Shown: positions 25,353 to 34,508 of the stretch, one piece after another
How the letters are laid out: every line of letters begins with the position of its first letter
How positions within the stretch are numbered: the first letter of the stretch is position 1
Notes under the pieces: generated by a model
Told to the model about the DNA's origin: nothing
Seen by the model: the letters and a program-made list of their open reading frames with translations, nothing else
The model's database searches: none
Program-made: the position numbers and the translations under genes
NCBI RefSeq assembly: GCF_030159255.1
Contig: NZ_BSCT01000021.1
Location: forward strand, 1 to 64,000
Source: Bradyrhizobium sp. SSBR45G
GTDB taxonomy: Bacteria; Pseudomonadota; Alphaproteobacteria; Rhizobiales; Xanthobacteraceae
Direction of reading: 5' to 3'
Length of the DNA: 64,000 bases

Positions 25353-26771
25353 ATGTTGGCGACGTCGCGGATGGCAGGCGCTTTGACAAGGACGACAGCC
25401 GCTGCTGCGCTGCTGGCGGCGCTGTGTGCCACATCGGTTCACGCCGCGGACGAGGCCGCGCGTCCCGTCATCCGCACCAATCGCTGGCAGGAAGACTGGT
25501 CGTCCCTGGCGAACCCGGCGCGGCGCACTGCGCCCTTCGACCCGATCAAGTACATCCCGCTGCAGCCGGGCTCGCCGCAGAGCTATGTCTCGTTCGGAAT
25601 GACCCTGCGCGAGCGGTTCGAGAGCCTGGACGCGGCGAGCTTCGGCATCGGCGGGGGCAAGCCCGACTCGCATCTGCTGCAGCGGCTGCAGATTCACGCC
25701 GATGCGCATCTCGACGAGCACTGGCAATTGTTCGTCCAGCTCGAGGACGCCAGAGCCTTCGGCAAGGCCAGCGTCACCTCCGCCGACCAGAACCCGCTCG
25801 ATCTCCGGCTCGCCTTCCTGGCTTACGTCAATACGACCGAGCGGGGCACGTTCAAGGCGCGCGTCGGCCGGCAGGATTTCGACTTCGACCTGCAGCGCTT
25901 CGTCTCGTCGCGTGACGGCCCGAACGTGCGCCAATCGTTCGATGCGCTGTGGGCGGATTGGGAGAGCGGCCCGTGGCGATTCATCGGCTTCGTCAGCCAG
26001 CCGGTGCAATACGGACTGGTGCGTCCGTTCGACGATACGTCCAACGGCCAGTTCCAGTTTCACACCCTGCGCGTCGAGCGCCAGGTGCTCGGCAGCAACG
26101 AGCTATCGTCGTATTATTCCTACTATCAGCGCGACAATGCGCGCTTCCTCGACGCCATAGGCCTCGAGCAGCGCCACGTTCTCGACATCCGCTTCGCCGG
26201 CAAGCTCGCGGGCTTTGACTGGGATCTCGAGGCGATGGGGCAGGCGGGCTCGGTCGGGGCCAAGCAGATCCGCGCCTGGGGCGCCGGCGCGCGCGCCGGC
26301 TACACCTTTGCGGACGTCGCCTGGCAGCCGCGCATCGGCTTCCAGCTCGACGGCGCCTCCGGCGACCGCCATCCCGGCGACGGCCGGATCGAGACCTTCA
26401 ATCCGCTGTTTCCGAACGGCTACTATTTCTCGCTCGCCGGCTTCACCGGCTACACCAACCTGATTCATCTCAAGCCGTCGTTGACGGTGAAGCCCACCGC
26501 CGCGCTATCCTTCATGGCCGCGATCGGGCTGCAATGGCGCGCGACGACGGCGGACGCGATCTACGTCCAGCCCAATGTCGCGGTCGCCGGCACGGCCGGG
26601 CAGGGCAGTCTCTGGTCCGGCGCCTATGCGCAGCTGCGCGCCGACTATCGCTTCAACGCCAATCTCACCGGCGCGCTCGAAGCCGTGCATTATGACATCG
26701 GAGACACGCTGCGCCGTGCCGGCGGGCACGACTCCGACTACATCGGCGTCGAGCTGAAATACGCGCTCTGA
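25353..26771 (+). CDS. Alginate_exp-family outer-membrane porin
   Basis: A 472-residue outer-membrane beta-barrel with a signal peptide (about residues 1-31, ending in VHAAD). The sequence carries the alginate export family pattern: a YVSFGMTLRERFE strand near residue 75, LQRLQIHADAHL, then GRQDFDFD and alternating amphipathic strands to the C terminus (VELKYAL). Related porins in non-alginate producers pass aromatic or other organic substrates. In this operon it probably lets the substrate in or the product out. It begins 14 bp after the preceding stop. Confidence 0.85.
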   Translation: MLATSRMAGALTRTTAAAALLAALCATSVHAADEAARPVIRTNRWQEDWSSLANPARRTAPFDPIKYIPLQPGSPQSYVSFGMTLRERFESLDAASFGIGGGKPDSHLLQRLQIHADAHLDEHWQLFVQLEDARAFGKASVTSADQNPLDLRLAFLAYVNTTERGTFKARVGRQDFDFDLQRFVSSRDGPNVRQSFDALWADWESGPWRFIGFVSQPVQYGLVRPFDDTSNGQFQFHTLRVERQVLGSNELSSYYSYYQRDNARFLDAIGLEQRHVLDIRFAGKLAGFDWDLEAMGQAGSVGAKQIRAWGAGARAGYTFADVAWQPRIGFQLDGASGDRHPGDGRIETFNPLFPNGYYFSLAGFTGYTNLIHLKPSLTVKPTAALSFMAAIGLQWRATTADAIYVQPNVAVAGTAGQGSLWSGAYAQLRADYRFNANLTGALEAVHYDIGDTLRRAGGHDSDYIGVELKYAL

Positions 26772-26789
26772 TCAACGAAGGCAGGATCC

Positions 26790-27479
26790 ATGGCCACGAC
26801 CGACTCGCGCATCGTCCCGCTGCTGCTCAGCGTCAACGCCGGCTATGTCGACACCGCCGGGTTCCTGGCACTACAGGGCCTGTTCACCGCGCATGTCACC
26901 GGCAACTTCGTCACCTTCGGTGCGGCGCTGGCGCTGGGCACGTCCGGCGCGATCGCCAAGCTGCTGGCGCTGCCGGTGTTCTGCGTCGTCGTGATCGCCA
27001 CGCGGCTCGCCGGCACCTTGCTGTCACGGCGCGGGTCGCGCGCGTTCGAGATCCTGATTGCCGTCAAGCTGGTGCTGCTCGTGCTCGGCGCCGCGCTCGC
27101 CATCCATTTCGGCCCGTTCCACAATGGCGATAGCCACGAGGCGATCCTCACCGGCATGGTGCTGGTCGCGGCGATGGCGATCCAGAACGCCGTGCATCGC
27201 ATCCATCTGCCGACCGCGCCGCCCTCGACGCTAATGACCGGCACCACGACGCAGGTGATGATCGATCTCGCCGACAGGATCTATGTCGGCGACAAGGGCC
27301 AGGCGCCGCCGCCAGGGCGGCTGGTGCAGATGGCGGTCAACGTCGCGGCGTTCGCGCTCGGCTGTGGCGCGGCGGCGCTGCTGTTCGTCAGGCTCGGCAG
27401 CTGGTGCTTCGTCATCCCGCCGATCGTTGCCGCGCTGACCCTCGTCGCGCGCATCGCTGGTCCGCAGCCTGCGCGCTGA
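26790..27479 (+). CDS. YoaK family (DUF1275) membrane protein
   Basis: A 229-residue inner-membrane protein with six hydrophobic helices. It has the DUF1275 hallmarks SVNAGYVDTAGFLAL and FTAHVTGNFVTFGAALA at the N terminus and NAVHRIHLPTAPPSTLMTGTTTQ in the fourth segment. The biochemical role of the family is not established; a transport function is often assumed. It is the last gene of the nine-gene operon, 18 bp after the porin. The next gene (efflux adaptor) has its own operator region, so the operon probably ends here. Confidence 0.87.
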   Translation: MATTDSRIVPLLLSVNAGYVDTAGFLALQGLFTAHVTGNFVTFGAALALGTSGAIAKLLALPVFCVVVIATRLAGTLLSRRGSRAFEILIAVKLVLLVLGAALAIHFGPFHNGDSHEAILTGMVLVAAMAIQNAVHRIHLPTAPPSTLMTGTTTQVMIDLADRIYVGDKGQAPPPGRLVQMAVNVAAFALGCGAAALLFVRLGSWCFVIPPIVAALTLVARIAGPQPAR

Positions 27480-27616
27480 GTTCCCGGCGATCAGCGTGCC
27501 AAGCCATCCGATCGTGCCCACGGTCAGATGACAGAAATTTTAGGTCCGGCTCACGAAAAGTTATCGATCCGAAAGCGGCCCTGAGGGCTTGCCTGTTGTG
27601 AACCGTCCCCTAGTTT

Positions 27617-27637
27617 AGAACGAAACAGTATCGTTCT
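27617..27637. promoter_or_regulatory. Palindromic operator upstream of emrA-like gene
   Basis: AGAACGA-N7-TCGTTCT is a perfect 7-base inverted repeat that ends 14 bp before the adaptor start codon. Its form suits a TetR-family dimer. A similar half, ACTTGTTCGTTCT at 37014-37026, precedes the TetR gene at 36323-36991 and matches the reverse complement of this site at 11 of 13 positions. Confidence 0.6.
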
Positions 27638-27651
27638 TTTCGGAGCGCCGA

Positions 27652-28923
27652 ATGGCCGTGCAGTCGTCGTCCACCACCGAGTCCACGCCCCCGTCCAAAC
27701 CCGTTGATCAGACCGTCCCGGCACGCGAGCGCGCGCTCAAGCAATGGCGCGGCGATGCCGTGAAGGAGCTGCGCCGCGAGGCCGACAGGGAAGCGCCGCA
27801 GCCGGATCAGCCTGCGACCGCTCCGGAAGGACAAAGCGAACAGGGCGATAAGCCGCGTCGCGGCCTGCTGCGGCGGCATCCCATAGGGGCGGCGGTCGGC
27901 CTCGTCCTGCTGCTGGCTGCCGCGACCGGCGGCTATGTCTATTTCGACGCGGCCAGCCATGACGAGACCACAGACGACGCCTTCATCGCCGCCCGCCAGT
28001 TCTCGATCGCGCCGAAGATTTCCGGCTACATCACGTCGGTGCCGGTCACCGACAACCAGCGCGTCAAGGCCGGCGACGTCATCGCGCGCATCGACGATCG
28101 CGACTACAGGACCGCGCTGGCGCAGGCCGCCGCCCAGGTGAGATCGGCCGAGGCCGCGATCCACAATATCGACGCCCAGATCGACGTGCAGCAGGCGCAG
28201 ATCACGGCTGGCCAGGCCCAGGTCGAGCAGGCGCAGGCAAGCCTCACCTTCGCCGAGCAGCAGGCGCAGCGCTACCAGGACCTGGCTCGCACCGGCTCCG
28301 GCACGGTGCAGAACGAGCAGCAGTACAATTCGCAGCTCCGGCAGCAGAAGGCGGCGCTGAGCTCGGCGCAGGCCAATCTGCAGGTGGCGCAGCGCCAGCT
28401 GGAGTCGCTGAAGGCCCAGCGCGAGAGCGCACAAGCCAATCTCGCCCAGGCGGAGGCGCAGCGCGACCAGGCGCAGCTCAACCTGTCCTATACGACGGTC
28501 ACCGCGGCGCAGCCCGGCCGCATCGTCAATCTCAGCGCGGCCGACGGGCAGTTCGCCGCCCAGGGCACGGCGCTGACGATGTTCGTGCCCGACGACGTCT
28601 GGGTCACCGCCAATTTCAAGGAGACCCAGCTCGATCACATGCGTCCCGGCCAGCCGGTGACCCTGCAGATCGACGCCTATCCCGAGCGCGAGATCCGCGG
28701 CCATGTCGCCAGCGTCCAGTCCGGCTCGGGCCCGGCGTTCTCGCTGCTGCCGCCGCAGAACGCGACCGGCAACTACGTCAAGATCGTGCAGCGCGTGCCG
28801 GTCAAGATCGAAATGGACGATCCGCCGGCGGATGTCGCGCTCGGGCCGGGCATGTCGGTGGTGCCGACCGTGCGCGTCGATCCCACGCCGACGCTCTATG
28901 AGCGGTTGAAAGCCAGGCTATGA
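27652..28923 (+). CDS. EmrA/HlyD-type efflux adaptor
   Basis: A 423-residue membrane fusion protein. A long polar N-terminal tail (residues 1-80, rich in Pro, Glu and Arg) precedes one membrane helix (about 82-100). A biotinyl-lipoyl half (APKISGYITSVPVTDNQRV), a Gln/Ala-rich coiled-coil hairpin (about 160-275) and the second lipoyl and beta-barrel part (FVPDDVWVTANFKETQLD) follow. It links an inner-membrane MFS pump to the outer membrane. The GGAG site six bases before the ATG is good. The next gene overlaps by four bases, forming an EmrAB-like pair that exports hydrophobic drugs, detergents or plant compounds. Confidence 0.93.
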   Translation: MAVQSSSTTESTPPSKPVDQTVPARERALKQWRGDAVKELRREADREAPQPDQPATAPEGQSEQGDKPRRGLLRRHPIGAAVGLVLLLAAATGGYVYFDAASHDETTDDAFIAARQFSIAPKISGYITSVPVTDNQRVKAGDVIARIDDRDYRTALAQAAAQVRSAEAAIHNIDAQIDVQQAQITAGQAQVEQAQASLTFAEQQAQRYQDLARTGSGTVQNEQQYNSQLRQQKAALSSAQANLQVAQRQLESLKAQRESAQANLAQAEAQRDQAQLNLSYTTVTAAQPGRIVNLSAADGQFAAQGTALTMFVPDDVWVTANFKETQLDHMRPGQPVTLQIDAYPEREIRGHVASVQSGSGPAFSLLPPQNATGNYVKIVQRVPVKIEMDDPPADVALGPGMSVVPTVRVDPTPTLYERLKARL

Positions 28924-30503
28924 GTGACGCTGCTGCTCTCTCCGCGCCGCGCGCCGGCAGTCCGTGGATCATCGCGGTGCTGGTGGCGCTCGCGACCTTC
29001 ATGGAGGTGCTCGACACCACCATCGCCAATGTCGCGCTGCCCTATATCGCCGGCGGCATGGGCGTCAGCCAGGATGAATCCTCCTGGGTGGTGACGACCT
29101 ATCTCGTCTCCAATGCGATCAGCCTGACGGCTTCGAGCTATCTCGCCAGGCGCTTCGGCCGCAAGGCGTTCTTCCTGCTGTGCCTCGGCCTGTTCACCAC
29201 GAGCTCGGTGCTGTGCGGCTTGGCGTGGAATCTTCAGGTGCTGTTGTTCTTCCGCATCCTGCAGGGCCTCGGCGGCGGCGGCATGGTGCCCGTCGCGCAA
29301 TCGATCCTGGCGAGCTCGTTTCCGCCCGCCAAGCGCGGCCAGGCCTTCGCGCTGTTCGGCGTCGCCGTCGTCGTCGCGCCGGTGGTCGGTCCGACGCTCG
29401 GCGGCTATCTCGCCGACAACGCGTCCTGGCACTGGTGCTTCCTGATCAATGGTCCGGTCGGAATCGCAGCGATGGTGCTGATCGCGCTGATCCTGCAGGA
29501 GCCCGCCGCAGCGACCGCGGGGCGTCGCAACCAGCCGAGCCAGGGGTTCGACGTCGTCGGCTTCCTGCTGGTGGCGACGTTCCTTGGCGCGCTCGAGCTG
29601 ATGCTCGACCGCGGCCTGGAGGACGACTGGTTCGACTCGCGCTTCATCCTGCTCACCGCCGCGGTCTGCGCCGCCGCCTTCATTGCGATGATCCCGTGGG
29701 AGATGAACCACAAGAATCCCACGGTCGACGTGCGCATGCTAGCCTCGCGCCAGTTCGGGGCGTGCTTCCTGGTGATGCTGGCGACCGGCGCGATCCTGCT
29801 CGGGACCACGCAGATGCTGCCGCAGATGGTGCAGCAGGATTTCGGCTACACCGCCACCTGGGCCGGCCTCGTCCTGTCCCCGGGCGGCCTGGTCACGATG
29901 GCGATGATGTTCGTGGTCGGGCGGCTCTCGGGCAAGGTCCAGCCGAAATACATGATCATGACCGGCGCCACCATCGTGGCGTTCGCGATGTATGACCTGA
30001 CGCGGGTCTATGCCGATGTCGGCTTCTGGTTCTTCGCCGAATCCCGCATGCTGATCGGCGTCGGCCTGCCGCTGATCTTCCTGTCGATCACCACCGCATC
30101 CTACAACGGCATCCCGCCCGAGCGAACCGACCAGGCCTCGGCGCTGATCAACGCGGCGCGCAACACCGGCGGCTCGATCGGCGTCTCGCTCGCCGCCAAC
30201 GTGCTGTCGCATCGCGCGCAGTTCCACCAGAGCCGGCTGGTGGAGGGCGCGATTCCGTCGAACCCGGCCTATCAGGATACGCTGCATCAGCTCACCAACT
30301 ACTTCACGGCGCATGGCAGCTCGCTGCTCCAGGCGCAGCAGCAGGCGGTGGCGTGGATCGGCCAGACCGTGCAGATGCAGTCGTCGCTGCTTGCCTATGT
30401 CGACGTCTACTGGGTGCTGATGCTGATCTCGTTGTCGGCGATCCCGCTGGCGCTGACCCTGCGCAAGGTCAAGCTCGGCGGCGGACCATCGATGGCGCAT
30501 TGA
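28920..30503 (+). CDS. EmrB/QacA-type DHA2 MFS efflux pump
   Basis: A 527-residue transporter with 14 membrane helices, the length and topology of the DHA2 drug:H+ antiporter family. Motifs include LDTTIANVALPYIAGGMG in helix 1 (with the acidic residue of motif D1), the SYLARRFGRKAFF loop (motif A) and GPTLGGYLADNASWHW (motif C). Translation is coupled to the adaptor gene by an ATGA overlap. With that adaptor and an outer-membrane channel encoded elsewhere it would form a tripartite pump. A dispersed repeat follows 29 bp after the stop. Confidence 0.95.
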   Translation: MSDAAALSAPRAGSPWIIAVLVALATFMEVLDTTIANVALPYIAGGMGVSQDESSWVVTTYLVSNAISLTASSYLARRFGRKAFFLLCLGLFTTSSVLCGLAWNLQVLLFFRILQGLGGGGMVPVAQSILASSFPPAKRGQAFALFGVAVVVAPVVGPTLGGYLADNASWHWCFLINGPVGIAAMVLIALILQEPAAATAGRRNQPSQGFDVVGFLLVATFLGALELMLDRGLEDDWFDSRFILLTAAVCAAAFIAMIPWEMNHKNPTVDVRMLASRQFGACFLVMLATGAILLGTTQMLPQMVQQDFGYTATWAGLVLSPGGLVTMAMMFVVGRLSGKVQPKYMIMTGATIVAFAMYDLTRVYADVGFWFFAESRMLIGVGLPLIFLSITTASYNGIPPERTDQASALINAARNTGGSIGVSLAANVLSHRAQFHQSRLVEGAIPSNPAYQDTLHQLTNYFTAHGSSLLQAQQQAVAWIGQTVQMQSSLLAYVDVYWVLMLISLSAIPLALTLRKVKLGGGPSMAH

Positions 30504-30532
30504 GGAGCATCAACAAACGGCGCTCGCGCTTT

Positions 30533-30670
30533 GTAGGGTGGGCAAAGGCGCTGCCGCGCTGCGTCGGCGACCGAGATCGTGGTGGCGCCGTGCCCACCAT
30601 CTTGCAGCGGCGCGCGCTGATCGACGGTGGGCACGCTGCCGCCTGACGGCGGCGGCTTTGCCCACCCTAC
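30533..30670. repeat. GTAGGGTGGGCAAAG palindromic repeat, copy 2
   Basis: The ends GTAGGGTGGGCAAAG and CTTTGCCCACCCTAC are identical to those of the copy at 235-372, and the inner GTGCCCACCAT and GTGGGCACG motifs are also shared. It separates the convergent efflux pump and FAH genes and may act as a transcription end or mRNA-stabilising hairpin. Confidence 0.87.
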
Positions 30671-30679
30671 AGGATGACG

Positions 30680-31531
30680 TCAGACCTGTTCGTCCGCGAT
30701 CCCATTCCGCAACAGCCCGATGCGGTCGATCTCGACCTCGACGACGTCACCGGGCTTCATCCACAATGGCGGTGTGCGGCGGGAGCCGACGCCGCCGGGG
30801 GTGCCGGTGGCGATCACGTCGCCGGGCTCGAGCCGGGTGAACGACGAGCAATATTCGATCTGGCGCGGGATGTCGAAGATCATCTGGCTGATCGTGGCCT
30901 CCTGCACCACCTCGCCGTTGAGCCGCGTCTGCAGCTTGAGCGGGCCGAGATCGTCGATCTCGTCTGCTGTGACCAGCCACGGACCGAAGGCGCCGGTGTC
31001 GGGAAAGTTCTTGCCCGGCGTAAACTGATGGGTATGGCGCTGAAAGTCGCGCACGCTGCCCTCATTGTAGCAGGCATAGCCGATGATGTGCTTGAAAGCC
31101 TCGCTGCGCGGGATGTAGCGGCCGGGCTTGCCGATGATCACGGCGAGTTCGCCCTCGAAATCGAGATCGGTCGAGACCCGGGGCCGGATGATGTTGGTGA
31201 GGTGCCCGGTCTGGCTGTTGGCGAAGCGGCCGAACACCGTGGGGTTCTCGACCTCGGAGCGGCCGGTCTCCTTGCGGTGGGTCTCGTAGTTCAACCCGAT
31301 GCAGAGGATCTTGTCGGGATTGGGGATCACCGGCAGGTACGTGATCGCGGACAGCGGATGCCGCCTGGCGCCGGAGGCGGCGGCCGCCGCCTCCGGCAGC
31401 GCATCGGCCGCGATCGCCGATTTGAGGTCGGGAAAGCGGTCGCGCAGGGCGGCGCCGAGGTCGGCGATGGTGTCGCCCTCCACCAGTCCCCAGGACGGCG
31501 TGTTCTGAATCGTGAAGCTTGCAAATTTCAT
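30680..31531 (-). CDS. Fumarylacetoacetate hydrolase family enzyme
   Basis: A 283-residue FAH-family hydrolase/decarboxylase. Visible family segments are CIGLNYETHRKE near residue 100, the metal-binding FEGELAVIIG near 150, DTGAFGPWLVT near 200 and the closing ATGTPGGVGS. In meta-cleavage pathways members of this family hydrolyse acylpyruvates or decarboxylate and hydrate 2-oxo-dienoates. It is the last gene of a four-gene operon after an extradiol dioxygenase, a flavin monooxygenase and a permease, where it would cleave or process the ring-fission product. AGGA lies seven bases before the ATG. Confidence 0.92.
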   Translation of the reverse strand: MKFASFTIQNTPSWGLVEGDTIADLGAALRDRFPDLKSAIAADALPEAAAAASGARRHPLSAITYLPVIPNPDKILCIGLNYETHRKETGRSEVENPTVFGRFANSQTGHLTNIIRPRVSTDLDFEGELAVIIGKPGRYIPRSEAFKHIIGYACYNEGSVRDFQRHTHQFTPGKNFPDTGAFGPWLVTADEIDDLGPLKLQTRLNGEVVQEATISQMIFDIPRQIEYCSSFTRLEPGDVIATGTPGGVGSRRTPPLWMKPGDVVEVEIDRIGLLRNGIADEQV

Positions 31532-31562
31532 CTGATATCCTCGAGCAGGAAGCGCCGGCGGA

Positions 31563-32888
31563 TCAGGTCGAGACCGCCGGCATGGCGGAAGGAGAAGCCT
31601 GGTCTTGCGCCGATTTCGCGAAGCGCGCCATGCTGCGCTCCGGGAAGATCATGGCGAAGGCCGAGATGGCGCCGACAATCAGCACGCCGGCGGTGAAGGT
31701 CATGGCGTGGGCGTAGCCGAGCGGCACGTTGCTGCCGGCCTCGCCGACGATCCAGCCGGTGAGGGCGTTGGAGACCAGCGCGGACGCGGCGTTGCCGGAG
31801 TAGATCACGACGATCAGCCGTCCCCGCTGCACCGCAGGCGCAATCGCACCGAGCGCGACGGGGCCGAAGATCGTGGTGAGGCTGGGGGCGGCGAAGGCGA
31901 TGGCGACGCAGGCGAGCTGCAGCGGACCCGTCGTCACGATGCTGAGCAGCAGCGCACAGCCGGCGGCGAGCAGCGCGAGGCCGGAGGCGTGGCCGAGGCA
32001 GGCGCGCAGGCTGAAGCCCTTGCGCTGCAGAACTTGCGTCAGCCAGGAGCCGCCGAGCAGCAGCGGCGACTGGAACAGATAGATGCCGGAGATGATCCAG
32101 CCGACATCGACCTGCTTGTAGCCGAGCCCGAGCTGCAGAAACGGCGGCAGCCAGGTCGCGGACATGCCGACGATCCAGTACGACGCGGTCGACATGATGA
32201 TGACGCCGATCACCGTCGGATCGGCCCACAGCACGCGCGCCGGCAGCGCCTTGTCCTTTGCGACTGTCGTGTCGGGTGAATGCGCGGCGGAGTAGGGGCC
32301 TTCGCCGCCGACGAAGAACCAGCCCGCCATCCAGGCCAGGCCGAGCAGGCCGCAGAACAGGAAGCCGGTGCGCCAGCCGTAGGTGACGATGACATAGGTC
32401 AGGATCGGGCCGCCGGCGAGAAGACCGACGCTGATGCCCTGCAGCACCACCGCGCTCGGCACGCTGCGCCGGTCGGCCGGAAACCAGTTGTAGCAGGCGT
32501 GCAGCGCGGTCGGCAGGCCGGGCCCTTCGCCGGCGCCGAGGATGATGCGGCAGACCACGAGCACCGCGATCGAGCCGGAGAAGAAGATCGGGATCTGTGT
32601 CGCCGACCAGACGCCGGCCATGATCAGCAGCAGCCATTTCACCGGGAAGCGGCCGACCACGAACATCCCGACCGCCATGCCGGACAGCGAGAACAGCAGG
32701 AAGAAGCTGCTGCCGACCAGGCCGAACTCCTTCGGGCTCAGGCCCAGCTCCTTCATCATCGGCACGGCCGAGAGGCCGAACACCAGCTTGTCGAAGAAGT
32801 TCAGCGTCTGGAACAGGAACAGCATGATGAGGACCGCGATCGCGCGCCCTCCGACCGATCCGCTCGTCGTCTCCGTTGATGTCGTCAT
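31563..32888 (-). CDS. MFS permease, anion:cation symporter type
   Basis: A 441-residue transporter with 12 membrane helices. It begins with LIMLFLFQTLNFFDKLVFGLS and has GAGEGPGLPTALHACYNWFP in the fifth-helix region, both typical of the ACS family that imports aromatic acids and other organic anions. The second ATG (32888) is chosen because GGGGA lies seven bases before it; an upstream ATG at 32909 is also in frame. It lies between the monooxygenase gene (35 bp upstream) and the FAH gene (31 bp downstream), so it probably imports the aromatic substrate of this operon. Confidence 0.92.
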   Translation of the reverse strand: MTTSTETTSGSVGGRAIAVLIMLFLFQTLNFFDKLVFGLSAVPMMKELGLSPKEFGLVGSSFFLLFSLSGMAVGMFVVGRFPVKWLLLIMAGVWSATQIPIFFSGSIAVLVVCRIILGAGEGPGLPTALHACYNWFPADRRSVPSAVVLQGISVGLLAGGPILTYVIVTYGWRTGFLFCGLLGLAWMAGWFFVGGEGPYSAAHSPDTTVAKDKALPARVLWADPTVIGVIIMSTASYWIVGMSATWLPPFLQLGLGYKQVDVGWIISGIYLFQSPLLLGGSWLTQVLQRKGFSLRACLGHASGLALLAAGCALLLSIVTTGPLQLACVAIAFAAPSLTTIFGPVALGAIAPAVQRGRLIVVIYSGNAASALVSNALTGWIVGEAGSNVPLGYAHAMTFTAGVLIVGAISAFAMIFPERSMARFAKSAQDQASPSAMPAVST

Positions 32889-32922
32889 GGCGTTTTCCCC
32901 GTTTTGCATTTTATTGTTGTGA

Positions 32923-34473
32923 TCAGTTCAGTCGTTCGTTGAACTCGCTCAGCAGCGCCGCAAGCTCCGGTGCGTCGCGGGCCGTGCCGTAGACGTAGTG
33001 GTCGGGCCGCACCAGCGCGGCGCTGCAGCCATGGCGCTCGAACCAGCGCGCCACCACGCCGCTTTCCTCGGCCAATCCCGAGCCTCCGATGGTGATCGTC
33101 CTGATGCCGGCGGCGCGGGTCGCAGCGTCGATCGTGCTCGAATCCAGCGCGCCGCGGCCGTCGAGAATGAGCCGCCATCCGGTGCCGGCGACGCCGTCGA
33201 GCAAAGCGCGCCCGCTCTCGTCGACGATCCAGGGCTGCGGAAACAGCGTGCCGTTGGCGGCGCTCGCCCTTGTCGCGAGCAGGCCCTGCGTCAGCGGCGG
33301 CACGATCTCCTGGCGGGTGATGGTGCGCGGCGCGCCGCCGCCTTCGGCCAGGATGCGCGCGTCGCGCGCCGCGGCGGCCTCCGGGTCCTGCTCGCAGATC
33401 ACGCGGCCGATCGCCTTGATGCGGGTGGTGAGCTCGCGCACATGCGTGCTGCGCTCGGCCTCGTAGCTGTCGAGCAGCGCATCTCCCGATTGTCGGCGCA
33501 GCACGCGGCCGAGCTTCCAGCAGAGATTGGCGGCGTCGCGCAGGCCCTGGCACATGCCCTGGCCGATGAAGGGCGGCTGCTGATGCGCGGCATCACCGGC
33601 GAGCAGGACGCGGCCCTGGCGCCAGCGGCTTGCGACCAGCGCGTGGAAGCGGTAGCTCGCCGCGCGCCACAGCTCGCCATCGTCGGGAGAGAGCCAGGGC
33701 GAGAGCAATTGCCAGACCTTCTCCGGCTGCTCCATCGCATGTCGGTCCTCGCCCGGCCGCAGCATGATCTCGAAGCGGCGATGGTTGCCGGGACCAATGA
33801 TGTAGGTGGTCGGCCGCGCCGGATTGCAGAACTGAGCGGCTGTCTTCGGCAGCCTGCCGACGCCGCTGTCGTTGACGCGGATATCGACCACCAGCCAGGG
33901 CTCGTCGAAGTCGAGATCGTCGAAGCGGATGCCGAGCTTCTGGCGCACGGTGCTCGAGGCGCCGTCGCAGGCGATCACGTAGTCGGCGCTGACCTCGCGC
34001 GTCGTGCCATCCTCGCGCTTCAGCACGACCGTCGCCGCAGAACTGTCCTGGCGGATGTCGACCAGCGTCGTGCCAAGCTCGACCGTCACGGATGGGCAGC
34101 GGCCGACGCGATCGCGCATCACCTGCTCGACCGGCGGCTGGGTGAACACCATGGTCGGCGTGTAGCCGAGCGGGTAGGGCTCGCCGACCATGTCGATGCG
34201 GCGGATCAGCTGGCCTTGCGCGCCGAAATGCTCGGACGCCGGAAACGGCGCAACATAGCGGCTGACGTGTTCGGCGATGCCGAGATTGTCGAACAGCCGC
34301 ATGATCTCGTGATCGAGCGCGATCGCGCGCGGCTTGTCGTAGATCTCGCGCGCGCGGTCGATCGCCAGCGTGGTGATGCCTTCCGAGCCCAGCAGGCTTG
34401 CCGCGATGGCGCCGGTCGGACCGAAGCCGACGATCACGACCTCGAAATCGTTCGCATGGTGGGTGCGGGACAT
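32923..34473 (-). CDS. FAD-dependent aromatic monooxygenase, MhpA-like
   Basis: A 516-residue class A flavoprotein hydroxylase. The FAD-binding GFGPTGA motif is at about residues 16-22, the second FAD/NADPH motif ACDGASSTVRQ near 170 and LLAGDAAHQQPPFIGQG near 290. Length and the C-terminal thioredoxin-like region fit the MhpA/PobA-like hydroxylases that act on 3-hydroxyphenylpropionate, resorcinol or similar phenols. The product would be a catechol or hydroquinone that the adjacent extradiol dioxygenase can open. The exact substrate cannot be read from sequence. Confidence 0.92.
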   Translation of the reverse strand: MSRTHHANDFEVVIVGFGPTGAIAASLLGSEGITTLAIDRAREIYDKPRAIALDHEIMRLFDNLGIAEHVSRYVAPFPASEHFGAQGQLIRRIDMVGEPYPLGYTPTMVFTQPPVEQVMRDRVGRCPSVTVELGTTLVDIRQDSSAATVVLKREDGTTREVSADYVIACDGASSTVRQKLGIRFDDLDFDEPWLVVDIRVNDSGVGRLPKTAAQFCNPARPTTYIIGPGNHRRFEIMLRPGEDRHAMEQPEKVWQLLSPWLSPDDGELWRAASYRFHALVASRWRQGRVLLAGDAAHQQPPFIGQGMCQGLRDAANLCWKLGRVLRRQSGDALLDSYEAERSTHVRELTTRIKAIGRVICEQDPEAAAARDARILAEGGGAPRTITRQEIVPPLTQGLLATRASAANGTLFPQPWIVDESGRALLDGVAGTGWRLILDGRGALDSSTIDAATRAAGIRTITIGGSGLAEESGVVARWFERHGCSAALVRPDHYVYGTARDAPELAALLSEFNERLN

Positions 34474-34508
34474 GGCCGGCTCTGCTCGGAAATCGATGGG
34501 GTGATTGA

